Below, piece by piece: positions 6,359-14,425 of a stretch of 21,239 nucleotides of DNA. Each line of letters opens with the position of its first letter. Position 1 is the stretch's first letter. Source of the DNA: a bacterium (GTDB lineage Bacteria > JAMCPX01); the NCBI GenBank assembly GCA_021787665.1, contig JAJYLN010000027.1:1-21239 (forward strand). Reading direction: 5' to 3'. The notes beneath the pieces were generated by a model. That model was given only the letters and a program-made list of their open reading frames with translations, was not told the origin of the DNA and made no database searches. Made by a program: the position numbers and the translations under genes.

Positions 6359-7735
6359 TTATAATCCTCCTTTCTTTGTGACCTTCGAGAGCAGACCCAT
6401 GAGGTCCCTGACCTTGATGGACTCAAGCCTGCCTATCGCATCGATTATCTCTTTCTGGAGCGATGCTGATGCATGCCCCTGAGAAAGCCTTATGAACTTC
6501 TCCGAGACGGTCTCCCATCGCATCGGCTTCGTATGGAAGCCCTCGTAGTCTGTTTTCTCTCTGGTGAGCGTGGTGCCGTTCCTGAGCGTGATCGTGACCC
6601 TGCACGACATCGTCCCGGGAAAGAGCTTGCTGTACTTCTCGGACGGTGCCACCCGTACCTTTCTCATAAGGGCCTGAATGTCGCCACGGTGTATGCGCTC
6701 CGGGACGTATTGCTCCGGCATGACCTCCCGGTCCAGCAGGGCCGCCGAAACGAGATACGGTATGCTGTGGTCTGCCTGTTCCTTTGTTTCGACCAGGTAC
6801 TTGTTACCTTCCTCGCCGCCGCCGATGATGTTGTACGCCACATCGAAGGTCTCGACCTCTATCGATTCCACGTCGCCGGCAGTGAGGCCGTGCTCCTGCA
6901 CGAGCTCCAGGGTCCCTTCGAGGGTGGATTGGGAGTGTATCTCCGCATTGTAGCGCTTCACGATCGTCATGGTGACCCGCTCGAGGTTTTCTTTCGACCA
7001 ATCGATCGCAAACCTGCCGGCGATAGCATCCATGAACCCCTTGTTTCCCTCGAACACCTCCGGTGGTCCGGTGATGCCGCGCATGGCGAGGAACACGGCG
7101 TGTGTGGCGCAGAAAGCCGTGTTTGGGTACGCAAGGCCCTTCCAGCTCGAGAGAGTACCGGTGCGTGTGACCCTGAGTGCGTTGAATGCTGTGCCGCTTA
7201 TCGCTATAGCGTTGGCCGTTTTCTCCCGGTCCAGCCCCAGCGCCCTCGCAACGCCGGCAGCGACCGCGTATGCGCCCTGCGTGGTGTGGTCGAACCCCTT
7301 TGCCCGGACCGGCGCCACGTCGCTCAGTCTGCACTGGACCTGGTATGCAACCGCCAGGGAAACGAGCAGGGCCTTCCCGTCTTCTCCTGCGTACTCTGTT
7401 GCAGCAAGCACCGCGCCTAAGTTATCGCTCGGATGGCACGTCTCCCCCTTTGCGAGATAGCTATCGTTGAAGTCGAGATACCTGACGAGCGCACTGTTGT
7501 AAAGGGCCGCCCTGTCCGGGGATGTGGCACCTCCGCCTATGGTCGTACACACCGGTCTGCCCCCGAAGTCCGCGTTCTGCTCTTCGATGGCTCCAATCGG
7601 TCCTGCGTCCATTGCGCCGACGGCACACCCCAGTGCATCGAGGGCCCGTATCTTCAGCGCTGTGACTGCGGACCCGGAAAGCTCCCTGTACGATGCCCGG
7701 ATAACGAAGCCTGATAGCTCCTCAGCATACGTCAT
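6359..7735 (-). CDS. MmgE/PrpD family protein
   Basis: A 458-residue member of the MmgE/PrpD superfamily, which includes 2-methylcitrate dehydratase, cis-aconitate decarboxylase and iminodisuccinate epimerase; they act on small di- and tricarboxylates. Typical features are the mostly helical N-terminal half, YLDFNDSY (86-93) and the CHPSDN block (100-105), with a hot-dog-like C-terminal lid domain that includes the RVTITLRNG strand. The ATG at 7735 has AAGGAG 5 nt upstream. It appears to be the first gene of the leftward metabolic run. No prpB or prpC is present, so propionate metabolism by the methylcitrate cycle is not supported; it more likely dehydrates, isomerises or decarboxylates an intermediate specific to this operon. 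Confidence 0.9.
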   Translation of the reverse strand: MTYAEELSGFVIRASYRELSGSAVTALKIRALDALGCAVGAMDAGPIGAIEEQNADFGGRPVCTTIGGGATSPDRAALYNSALVRYLDFNDSYLAKGETCHPSDNLGAVLAATEYAGEDGKALLVSLAVAYQVQCRLSDVAPVRAKGFDHTTQGAYAVAAGVARALGLDREKTANAIAISGTAFNALRVTRTGTLSSWKGLAYPNTAFCATHAVFLAMRGITGPPEVFEGNKGFMDAIAGRFAIDWSKENLERVTMTIVKRYNAEIHSQSTLEGTLELVQEHGLTAGDVESIEVETFDVAYNIIGGGEEGNKYLVETKEQADHSIPYLVSAALLDREVMPEQYVPERIHRGDIQALMRKVRVAPSEKYSKLFPGTMSCRVTITLRNGTTLTREKTDYEGFHTKPMRWETVSEKFIRLSQGHASASLQKEIIDAIGRLESIKVRDLMGLLSKVTKKGGL

Positions 7736-7768
7736 ACCAGCTCCTTCATGTAAAGGTTACTATCCGGT

Positions 7769-7802
7769 CTGGGTATTATCAAGACCCAGGCCTTGCAGGC
7801 CT
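7769..7802 (-). promoter_or_regulatory. paired inverted repeats between membrane-protein and PrpD genes
   Basis: The 65-bp gap contains CTGGGT-N9-ACCCAG (7769-7789) and two AGGCCT palindromes 3 bp apart (7788-7793 and 7797-7802), next to the membrane-protein stop codon. They could form a 3' hairpin or an operator ahead of the metabolic run. There is no U-tract, so a standard intrinsic terminator is not supported. Confidence 0.3.
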
Positions 7803-8661
7803 ACTGCTGCTTCTGTTTTTTCGTCTTCAGGACCTGTCGGTACGAGTACACGAAAGCGGGTATCGCCACGCCGGCCATGAACACGGAAATGAGCGTGTAA
7901 TTGGACACGAGCGGAAGCTCGATCTCGATGCCCATCAGGGCGAGCAGACCTGCCCCCATGAACAGCAGGCCCCCGAAGAACAGGGTACGGCCACCGGTCT
8001 TGCTGCCGATCTTTCTGATATCGTCCTGGGTGAGGGAACCCATCCATTTCAGCGACACGGCGAACAGCGCGCCGATCAGCATGAGCATGAGCATCGTTCC
8101 CACGCCGAATACGATCCCCGGCACGAACCCCAGCCATGCTCCCGGCATCGCCGGTGCGGCGACGGTCATAATGAACAGGGAGAACCCGCCAAACCCGAAC
8201 CCGGCCACGAACCCATGGATGAGCGTCCATCTCACCGGAGGTGCGCTCGCCTGAGGCTCGCACCCCTCGCATGCGGTGCTGAGTATCCTCGTGCTCGTCT
8301 CCATGTCCCTCGCGTCCTTATGGTGGTGTCCGAATATATGCAGGTGCGGGTAGACATTCCTCTTCAGCACAAACACGCCCGCAATGAACATCACGAACCC
8401 TACGGCGAGGTAGATGTACCGGTTTATGATCATCAGGAAGGGCGTGAGTGCGAAATACGAGAGCTCCGACATCAGTGCGCGCTGGACCGCGAACGCGAGC
8501 GAAAAATAGAGCCCGGCCTTCATACCCTGTTTGCCGCTGCCGGTGCCAATCGCGTAGCTGAAAGTTATGGGCCAGGTATGTTCGTCCGGCAGGATGCCAT
8601 GGAGCACGCCGAACAGGAACGAGTAGAGGATAGCAATAAGCGGACTCATAGCATAGAGCAT
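7801..8661 (-). CDS. polytopic membrane protein, NicO/TauE-like candidate metal or anion transporter
   Basis: A 286-residue integral membrane protein with about six to seven hydrophobic segments. Segment 1 carries HGILPDEHTWP (21-31), and a later segment carries IHGFVAGFGFGGF (148-160). This two-half arrangement, with a conserved His/Asp in a helix, recalls the RcnA/NicO and UreH-like metal transporter families. Between the halves is a metal-binding-looking loop, HLHIFGHHH (106-114) followed by CEGC (131-134). Substrate is unknown; nickel, cobalt or another metal is inferred from the His/Cys loop only. The start is uncertain: ATGs at 8661 and 8649 are in frame and neither has a convincing SD. 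It lies 65 bp upstream of the PrpD-family gene on the same strand. Confidence 0.75.
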   Translation of the reverse strand: MLYAMSPLIAILYSFLFGVLHGILPDEHTWPITFSYAIGTGSGKQGMKAGLYFSLAFAVQRALMSELSYFALTPFLMIINRYIYLAVGFVMFIAGVFVLKRNVYPHLHIFGHHHKDARDMETSTRILSTACEGCEPQASAPPVRWTLIHGFVAGFGFGGFSLFIMTVAAPAMPGAWLGFVPGIVFGVGTMLMLMLIGALFAVSLKWMGSLTQDDIRKIGSKTGGRTLFFGGLLFMGAGLLALMGIEIELPLVSNYTLISVFMAGVAIPAFVYSYRQVLKTKKQKQQ

Positions 8662-8722
8662 AGGATCAAGGAGCTACGGTTTGCAATAAGTATGGGTATA
8701 CGGTCCTCCGGGCAATCATGGC

Positions 8723-8751
8723 GGAAGGACTTCCAGCGAGGAAGCCCTTCC
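8723..8751 (-). terminator. long stem-loop after the DUF255 gene
   Basis: The inverted repeat GGAAGG-g-CTTCC-tcgct-GGAAG-t-CCTTCC gives a 12-bp stem with one G-U wobble and a 5-nt loop. It begins a few bases after the DUF255 stop codon on the minus strand. No U-run follows, so it may be a Rho-assisted or mRNA-stabilising 3' hairpin rather than a classic intrinsic terminator. Confidence 0.45.
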
Positions 8752-8755
8752 TGAT

Positions 8756-10909
8756 TTATACGTGCAGGTTCTTGCTCTGTAACAGCTCGAGCATCCTGTC
8801 CGGATTGGTCGTCGGAGGCTCACAGTGATAATCCTGACACACGTGAGCCGTGGCCGGGCCCCCGACGCTCACCTGGTAGTGGACGAGCGGGGCGATATCC
8901 GTGATGCCATCCTGCTCTTTCGGGTCGCGGAGCAGTACGATCTTATCCGGGACAAAGCTGTCCCGGAGCGCCCTGAGCATGGCCGCCGTATCGACGGAAT
9001 TCCGGTCGCCCGTTATGACCACCTCGTACGAGGGGCCTATCGCAAAATCGAGGGCACACAGCATCTGTGCGGACGCAGACGGCGACCGCTCGATGTCTGC
9101 TGAAAACGCACGTGCCGCCTCGAGGGCGATCCTTTTCAGTCCCGAGTCCCCGGTTATGCGGGAGAGCTTCAGCAGGTTGAGCACGGCAACAGCGTTGCCC
9201 GAAGGTACGGCGCTGTCGTGTATCTCCTTCTGACGTACCGGGAGATGCTCCCCGTCGTCCGGCGTCAGATAGAACCCGCCATTCTCGCGGTCAGCGAAGT
9301 GGTCGATCATGTCCCGGTTCAGATCGAGCGCGATTTTGAGGAACTTTGCATCGAACTTCGCCTCGTAGAGCTCTACCAGTCCCCAGATGAGGAACGCATA
9401 GTCGTTGAGGTATGCCGGTATGGCTGTTTCACCATACCTGTAACGATGGAAGAGCCTTCCATCACTGTTACGCATTGTACTGAGTATGAAATGAGCAGCC
9501 TTTGCCGCGGTGTCCGCGTAGACCCTCTCGTCGAACACGGTCGCGGCCTTGGCAAAGCCGGCTATCATGAGTCCGTTCCAGTCGGTTAGGACCTTGTCAT
9601 CCCTCTGGGGGCGCGTACGCTCCTGCCGTGCAAGAAACAACCTCTGCCTCAGGATCTCTATGCTGTGCAGGATCTCACGTTCCGATACACGCATGTCCGC
9701 CGCGATACGTACGATAGGCCTTCCGGTGTAGAGCATGTTCATACCGGTCTTGCTTCCACTCGCCTGATCGAAGAAGTTGCCGGCCTCCTCGACGTTGAAT
9801 ACCTTCTTGATAAAGTCAAGGTTGTCTGCTCCTACCACATCCTCGATCTCCTTCAAGGTCCACAGGTAGAACCTGCCCTCCTCACCGCCGGTGTCCGCGT
9901 CCTCGGCTGTGTAGAAACCGCCCTTGGGCGACGTCATGTCCCTCATGACATAGGCGAGTATCTCCTTTGCGGTCCTCCGGTACTCCTCATTGTCTGTCGC
10001 CTGGTATGCCTCGGTGTACGCCATCGAGAGCATGGCCTGATCGTAAAGCATCTTCTCGAAGTGGGGTAGGACCCATTGTGGATCCGTCGCATACCTGTGG
10101 AGGCCGAACCCAACATGATCGTATATGCCGCCATCTCTGATTGCCTGGAGGGTTTTCTCCACGATGTGCAAAGCATTCAAGTTCCCATTCCTCTTGTAGT
10201 AGCGCAGCAGAAACAGCAGGCTATGCGCCAGCGGGAATTTGGGGGTGTTCCCGAAGCCGCCGTTGAGCGAGTCGAACTTCTGTTCGATCTCGCGATAGGC
10301 AGCGTCGAGCAGACCGACGTCCGGCTCCCTGCCTTTCCGTCCGGGCGTCCTCTGCCTCAGGTTGTCGACGCATCGCTGTGCAGACTCGGTGAGTCTCCCG
10401 CGCTGGTTCCGCCACGAGTCAATCATCATCCTGGAGAGCTCTATCATGCCGATCACGCCGAACCGGGTCTCCTTCGGGATGTACGTCGCCGCGAAGAAAG
10501 GCTTTTTGTCCGGGGACAGGATCACGTGCAGCGGCCAGCCGCCCCTGCCGGTAAACATCTGGCAGACGTCCATGAAGATGCTGTCCAGATCCGGCCGCTC
10601 CTCCCTGTCGACGATGACACACACGAAGGCAGCGTTCATGGCCTTTGCGACGTCCGGATCGTTGAAGGACTCCTCTTCCATGACGTGGCACCAGTGGCAT
10701 GATGAATAGCCTATTGAAAGAAAGACGGGCTTGTCCTCTGTCCTCGCTTTCTCGAACGCCTCCTCACCCCACGGGTACCAATCGACAGGATTGTGTGCGT
10801 GCTGAAGCAGGTAGGGACTCTTCTCTCGGCCCAGGCGGTTGAGCGACTCCCTGTTGCTCACCGGTTTCTGGTGGAGCTCCTCTTCTGGCACTGAAGATCT
10901 TGTTTCCAT
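8756..10909 (-). CDS. DUF255/YyaL thioredoxin-domain protein
   Basis: A 717-residue protein of the YyaL/SPATA20 family. The N-terminal thioredoxin-like domain (~25-190) begins with the family signature [19 protein letters not shown] and holds a CHWC redox pair (C71, C74) in [14 protein letters not shown], then DREERPDLD and GGWPLHVIL. The remainder (~200-717) is an (alpha/alpha)6-barrel of the AGE-epimerase/glycosidase type, for example [14 protein letters not shown] and [12 protein letters not shown]. Family length is 650-750. I chose the ATG at 10909, which has AAAGGAGG 5 nt upstream (10915-10922); the open frame continues to 11230 but the extra 107 residues lack homology and cover the divergent promoter region. 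The biochemical role of the family is not established; a redox role is inferred from the CxxC. Confidence 0.93.
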   Translation of the reverse strand: METRSSVPEEELHQKPVSNRESLNRLGREKSPYLLQHAHNPVDWYPWGEEAFEKARTEDKPVFLSIGYSSCHWCHVMEEESFNDPDVAKAMNAAFVCVIVDREERPDLDSIFMDVCQMFTGRGGWPLHVILSPDKKPFFAATYIPKETRFGVIGMIELSRMMIDSWRNQRGRLTESAQRCVDNLRQRTPGRKGREPDVGLLDAAYREIEQKFDSLNGGFGNTPKFPLAHSLLFLLRYYKRNGNLNALHIVEKTLQAIRDGGIYDHVGFGLHRYATDPQWVLPHFEKMLYDQAMLSMAYTEAYQATDNEEYRRTAKEILAYVMRDMTSPKGGFYTAEDADTGGEEGRFYLWTLKEIEDVVGADNLDFIKKVFNVEEAGNFFDQASGSKTGMNMLYTGRPIVRIAADMRVSEREILHSIEILRQRLFLARQERTRPQRDDKVLTDWNGLMIAGFAKAATVFDERVYADTAAKAAHFILSTMRNSDGRLFHRYRYGETAIPAYLNDYAFLIWGLVELYEAKFDAKFLKIALDLNRDMIDHFADRENGGFYLTPDDGEHLPVRQKEIHDSAVPSGNAVAVLNLLKLSRITGDSGLKRIALEAARAFSADIERSPSASAQMLCALDFAIGPSYEVVITGDRNSVDTAAMLRALRDSFVPDKIVLLRDPKEQDGITDIAPLVHYQVSVGGPATAHVCQDYHCEPPTTNPDRMLELLQSKNLHV

Positions 10910-10956
10910 AAGGACCTCCTTTAGGATAAGATAGTGCTGTGGTGCTGGGATGACAA

Positions 10957-10972
10957 GGGGTCGAAGGACCCC
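10957..10972. promoter_or_regulatory. small hairpin in divergent intergenic region
   Basis: GGGGTC-GAAG-GACCCC is a perfect 6-bp stem with a 4-nt loop, in the 224-bp gap between the divergent DUF255 and J-domain genes. It would lie in the 5' leader of the DUF255 mRNA. Function is unknown. Confidence 0.35.
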
Positions 10973-10984
10973 GTTATCCGGAAC

Positions 10985-11003
10985 CTGTAAGTAATCTGTA
11001 AGT
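10985..11003. promoter_or_regulatory. CTGTAAGT direct repeat, 11-bp spacing
   Basis: Two exact copies of CTGTAAGT start at 10985 and 10996, one helical turn apart. This geometry suits a tandem regulator-binding site for the divergent promoters. There is no other support, and chance occurrence is possible. Confidence 0.25.
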
Positions 11004-11096
11004 CTGTCCATGGGAACAGGCTTGTCATGAGAGGGGAGATGAGGGGAACAGGGGCGTTGCAGGTGTTGAATAATGAACACTGGATTTTTTTCGGGA

Positions 11097-11127
11097 TTGA
11101 CAAACCGCCGGTGAATATAAATACTAT
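11097..11127 (+). promoter_or_regulatory. putative sigma70 promoter of the chaperone operon
   Basis: A perfect -35 hexamer TTGACA lies at 11097-11102. Candidate -10 boxes are AATACT (11120-11125, 17-bp spacer) and TACTAT (11122-11127, 19-bp spacer), inside an AT-rich stretch. Either would place the transcription start at about 11131-11135, on or next to the ATG at 11134, which has no Shine-Dalgarno. The transcript may therefore be leaderless or nearly so. Confidence 0.4.
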
Positions 11128-11133
11128 GACGAT

Positions 11134-12273
11134 ATGGAAGAAGTGCCCAAACTAACGAAGAACGCGAAGAGCATACCTGGCCTGACCGAGCAGGAGAAGC
11201 AGGTACTCTCGATGATAGACGGCATGACATCCATTTCTGAGATTGCGAGGATAACGGGCTTCGGGCTGTCCTCCGTCAAAAAGATCATAGAAAAGCTGGC
11301 AGGCAGCGGCGCGGTCGGGCGCCAAAACAGCAACTCCGCTCAGCACGTACCACAGGATCAATCTATGCGGGAGCTCGTCCTTAGCTACGAGAATGCGGAT
11401 CCCTTTACCATGCTCGGTGTACCGGAGGACGCAGACCTGGGCCGTATAAAAGATGCGTACTTCGAAAAAACAAAGATGTTCCATCCGGACAGCCCTTACG
11501 CACGATCGGTGTCTCCGGAAGACAGACGTTTGCTGACTGACCTCTATAAGAAGATTCAGCAGGCATACGAGACGTTGAAGGCCAGTGCACCGCCCGGGGC
11601 CGGCCGGACCGACGCGCAGCCGACTAATCCCGGCATGCCCATGGTCGGTAAGGGTATAGCGAGCAAGCCTGCCGGGGCCGTTCCACGGCAGCCCGCGATG
11701 ACCGGCCCGCCTGCGGCAAAGGGCAGGATAGACGATGGGATAATACAGAACGTGAAGAAAGCGGAGACCTATTACAAGATGGGCGAAGCGGCCCTCTTCA
11801 AGAGCGACTATTCCGGCGCATTTCTCAACTTCAAGCTCGCCAGCTCGTATAATCCCTACAAGAAAGAGTATGTCAGCAAGATGAACGATGCCGAAGAGCA
11901 CATGAAGAGGGACCGGTACGAGGATTTGCTGAAGAAGGCGGACATCAGCATCGAGATCAATAAGCCGGACGATGCCCTGGGCTTTCTCAGGGCTGCGCGG
12001 GAGCTTGGCGATGATCCGAAGTTTGTTGCCTATAAGATTGCGCTCGTCATGTACGACTTCAATCATTCCTTGAAGGAGGCGGCGAAGTACTGCCAAGAGG
12101 CGATCGTGCGCGATCCGAAGAACCCGGACTATCACCTCCTGCTGGCAAGGATATATAAGAAGGCCGGACTCCTGAAGAGCTCGATGGTCGAGTATGAGCA
12201 GCTCATGCTGCTCGGTGTGAAGACGGACGACATCAGGGCAGAAGTGAGGCTGGTGAAGGGCATGGTGAAATAG
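11134..12273 (+). CDS. J-domain protein with N-terminal winged-helix and C-terminal TPR regions
   Basis: A 379-residue multidomain co-chaperone. Residues ~15-62 look like a small winged-helix domain ([22 protein letters not shown]...). Residues ~88-150 are a J domain: [21 protein letters not shown], then the essential HPD at 117-119, then [13 protein letters not shown] Pro/Gly-rich linker (150-200) precedes helical TPR-type repeats (~205-365). J domains stimulate Hsp70 ATPase, and an Hsp70 gene begins 1 bp after this stop codon, so they are presumably partners; the TPRs would bind a client. The Gly/Phe and zinc-finger regions of classical DnaJ are absent, so this is a specialised (class III-type) J protein. 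There is no SD; see the upstream promoter entry. Confidence 0.85.
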   Translation: MEEVPKLTKNAKSIPGLTEQEKQVLSMIDGMTSISEIARITGFGLSSVKKIIEKLAGSGAVGRQNSNSAQHVPQDQSMRELVLSYENADPFTMLGVPEDADLGRIKDAYFEKTKMFHPDSPYARSVSPEDRRLLTDLYKKIQQAYETLKASAPPGAGRTDAQPTNPGMPMVGKGIASKPAGAVPRQPAMTGPPAAKGRIDDGIIQNVKKAETYYKMGEAALFKSDYSGAFLNFKLASSYNPYKKEYVSKMNDAEEHMKRDRYEDLLKKADISIEINKPDDALGFLRAARELGDDPKFVAYKIALVMYDFNHSLKEAAKYCQEAIVRDPKNPDYHLLLARIYKKAGLLKSSMVEYEQLMLLGVKTDDIRAEVRLVKGMVK

Positions 12274-12274
12274 T

Positions 12275-13852
12275 ATGGGCAAAACAATCGGCATAGACCT
12301 CGGCACCACGAATACCTGCGTTGCGGCTATGTTGAGCGGAAAGCCGTTCGTGATACCGTCGTCCACGGGCAACAGGCTCATACCGAGCTACCTCGCGGTC
12401 ACCCCGGACGAGAAGCTGCTCGTCGGCGTCAGGGCGAAGCGGCAGTCCATTACCAACCCGAAGGGTACCGTGTTCGCTGCAAAGCGGCTCATCGGGAGGA
12501 GGTACGACTCCGAGGAAGTGAAGATCGCGAAAGAGAAGATGCCGTACGAGATCGTGTCCGGACCTCATGGCGATGTGCGGGTCGTGTGTGGCGGCAGGCA
12601 GTTCAGCGTGCCGGAGATAAGCGCCGCGATCCTGCTCGAAGCTAAGAGCATGGCGGAGAAGTTTCTCGAGGACGACATCGAGGGAGCGTGCATAACAGTA
12701 CCGGCATATTTTAACGAAAGCCAGAGGCAGGCGACCATAGATGCAGCGACCATTGCGGGGCTGAAGGTCCTCAGGATCATCAACGAGCCGACGTCCTCTG
12801 CCATCGCGTACGCAAGCAAGAGGGGTAGGAAAAGCGAGCTCATAGCAGTGTACGACCTCGGGGGCGGGACATTCGACATATCGATCCTTGAGCTCGGGGA
12901 AGGGGTGTACGAGGTACTGTCGACGGCCGGCGACACCTACCTGGGCGGGCAGGACATCGACGGGGTCATTATGAACCATCTCGTCGAGGAGTTCTTGAGG
13001 ACCAACGGCGTTGATCTGAGGCAGGACATGATGGCCATACAGAGGATGAGGGATGCTGTGGAGCAGGCAAAGATCGATCTGTCGGTGCAGTCCGAGGTGA
13101 CCATATCGCTGCCATTCCTTACCGAGACGACGCATGGCGCCGTCCATTACACCCATGTCCTGACGCGCGGCAAGCTGGAAGAGCTGGCCTCCGCCATGAT
13201 AGAGAGGACCATGGAGATATGCAGGAGCGCTATCGATAGGGCGCACATCGCGAAAGAGAACATCAGCGAGGTAATCCTGGTGGGAGGACAGACGAGATCA
13301 CCGCTCGTCATACGCAGGGTCACGGAGTTTTTCGGCAAACAGCCGAACCGGAGCATCAATCCGGACGAGGTCGTTGCCGAGGGTGCCTCGATACACGCAT
13401 ACAATATCGTATCGCCGCTGCCGTCAAATATCCTTGTCGACATCACGGCACTGTCGCTCGGCATCCAGACCAAGGGAGGCTTCTTCACGGAGATTGTCCC
13501 CCGGAATACCGCGATTCCGGTTACCCGGAAGCGCAAGTTTACCACGACCTACGACAACCAGGAAGCCGTGAGGATCTCGGTTTACCAGGGTAACGAGAAG
13601 CTCACGAAGGACACGGAGCTTCTCGGGGAGTTCGTGCTGAGCGGGATACGGCTCGCAAAGAAGGGCATTCCGAACATAGAGGTGAGCTTCGATATGAATG
13701 GCGAGGGCATTCTCCAGGTGACCGCGAAGGACGCGGATCTCGGGTCGGAGCAGAGCGTGGTGCTCGAGGCAAAGAGCGGTCTGACCAATGACGAGATAGC
13801 GTCCATGCGAAGCAGGATGACCTCTCTGGAGCTAGAGTTGAAAGATCAATGA
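12275..13852 (+). CDS. DnaK/Hsp70-family chaperone lacking the helical lid
   Basis: A 525-residue Hsp70. The nucleotide-binding domain (1-~385) is intact: IGIDLGTTNTCV (5-16), catalytic Lys70, INEPTSSAIAYA (169-180) with Glu171, YDLGGGTFD (193-201), ILVGGQTRSP (334-343). The interdomain linker is VDITALSLGIQ (388-398). The beta-sandwich substrate-binding domain continues to about 505, and the protein stops soon after. Housekeeping DnaK (~640 residues) has a further helical lid and EEVD/GKK-type tail that are missing here, so client trapping must differ. The start at 12275 is 1 bp after the J-protein stop, and its own TGA overlaps the next ATG (ATGA). No grpE is nearby. It is a dedicated Hsp70, not the housekeeping copy. 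Confidence 0.95.
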   Translation: MGKTIGIDLGTTNTCVAAMLSGKPFVIPSSTGNRLIPSYLAVTPDEKLLVGVRAKRQSITNPKGTVFAAKRLIGRRYDSEEVKIAKEKMPYEIVSGPHGDVRVVCGGRQFSVPEISAAILLEAKSMAEKFLEDDIEGACITVPAYFNESQRQATIDAATIAGLKVLRIINEPTSSAIAYASKRGRKSELIAVYDLGGGTFDISILELGEGVYEVLSTAGDTYLGGQDIDGVIMNHLVEEFLRTNGVDLRQDMMAIQRMRDAVEQAKIDLSVQSEVTISLPFLTETTHGAVHYTHVLTRGKLEELASAMIERTMEICRSAIDRAHIAKENISEVILVGGQTRSPLVIRRVTEFFGKQPNRSINPDEVVAEGASIHAYNIVSPLPSNILVDITALSLGIQTKGGFFTEIVPRNTAIPVTRKRKFTTTYDNQEAVRISVYQGNEKLTKDTELLGEFVLSGIRLAKKGIPNIEVSFDMNGEGILQVTAKDADLGSEQSVVLEAKSGLTNDEIASMRSRMTSLELELKDQ

Positions 13853-14424
13853 GTACAGGTGAGATAGAAAAATTATTGGAAGACGGACTCGAGCTGTACG
13901 GCCTGGGCAAAACGGAGGAGGCGATCGCCGTGTGGCGCAAGGTACTGGAGATCGAGCCAAACAACCAGAAGGCCGTCGACTACATAGAATCCGCCGGGTT
14001 CAGCAGACAGAGCGAGATTGCCGTGGACATGCATCCGAAGGACGCGGAGTTCATCAATATAAACTATATCAGGGACCTCCTGAAGGCCCGCAGGTTCGAG
14101 CTTGCGTACGAGTTCCTCGAGCACCTCGCACAGAAGGGCACCACGTTCAACAAACAGTTGGTAGCGTACCTCTTCATGGTGAAGGCCCAGCTCATCAGGG
14201 GCTACTACGAAGAGCTGGACGGCTTCAAGAAGGTCCCGAAGCTGAACATCAGCAGTCATGACATCGTCAAGTACAACCTGGGCAAGGCCGACGGCTATAT
14301 CGTGTCGCGGGTAGACGGCTACTCGACAGCGGAGGAAGTCATTCAGATGTGCAGCGGCATCGACCGGTTCGATGCCATGAAGAGACTCAGCAAGCTCGCG
14401 AGGCTCGGGGTGATAGGGTTCTGA
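13849..14424 (+). CDS. TPR-containing protein with C-terminal winged-helix-like domain
   Basis: A 191-residue protein whose ATG overlaps the Hsp70 stop (ATGA), a mark of translational coupling. Residues ~1-50 form a TPR-like hairpin (GLELYGLGKTEEAIAVWRKVLEIEPNN), and helices continue through ~120. Residues ~128-191 resemble the N-terminal domain of the J protein in this operon. Both have a PKL lead-in, an xDGYST/IDGMTS turn, an acidic E[VI] helix, and a KLAx[14 protein letters not shown] ending. No enzymatic motif and no signal peptide are seen, so it is probably cytoplasmic. It likely acts as an adaptor in the chaperone or signalling complex; no precise function is known. Confidence 0.7.
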   Translation: MSTGEIEKLLEDGLELYGLGKTEEAIAVWRKVLEIEPNNQKAVDYIESAGFSRQSEIAVDMHPKDAEFININYIRDLLKARRFELAYEFLEHLAQKGTTFNKQLVAYLFMVKAQLIRGYYEELDGFKKVPKLNISSHDIVKYNLGKADGYIVSRVDGYSTAEEVIQMCSGIDRFDAMKRLSKLARLGVIGF

Positions 14425-14425
14425 T

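Noticed and set aside
5491-6381. 296-residue plus-strand frame opposite the ComA-like gene
   Set aside because: It is a shadow; the minus strand has family motifs and an SD.
6358-6426. Longer start (301 residues) for the ComA-like protein
   Set aside because: It would overlap the PrpD gene by 68 bp; AAAGGAGG lies at the right distance from the ATG at 6357.
6359-7735. PrpD as part of a methylcitrate cycle
   Set aside because: No prpB, prpC or acnD neighbours; the family is broad and context points elsewhere.
10910-11230. N-terminal extension of the DUF255 protein to 824 residues
   Set aside because: The extra frame has no family homology, overlaps the first codons of the divergent J-domain gene, and a strong SD (AAAGGAGG) points to the ATG at 10909.
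11152-12381. 409-residue open frame antisense to the J-domain gene
   Set aside because: The plus frame has a clear J domain with HPD and TPRs; the antisense product is His/Arg/Leu-rich with no recognisable family, a typical high-GC shadow frame.
12233-13246. 337-residue open frame antisense to the Hsp70 gene
   Set aside because: Hsp70 motifs on the plus strand are unambiguous; the opposite frame is a codon-bias artefact.
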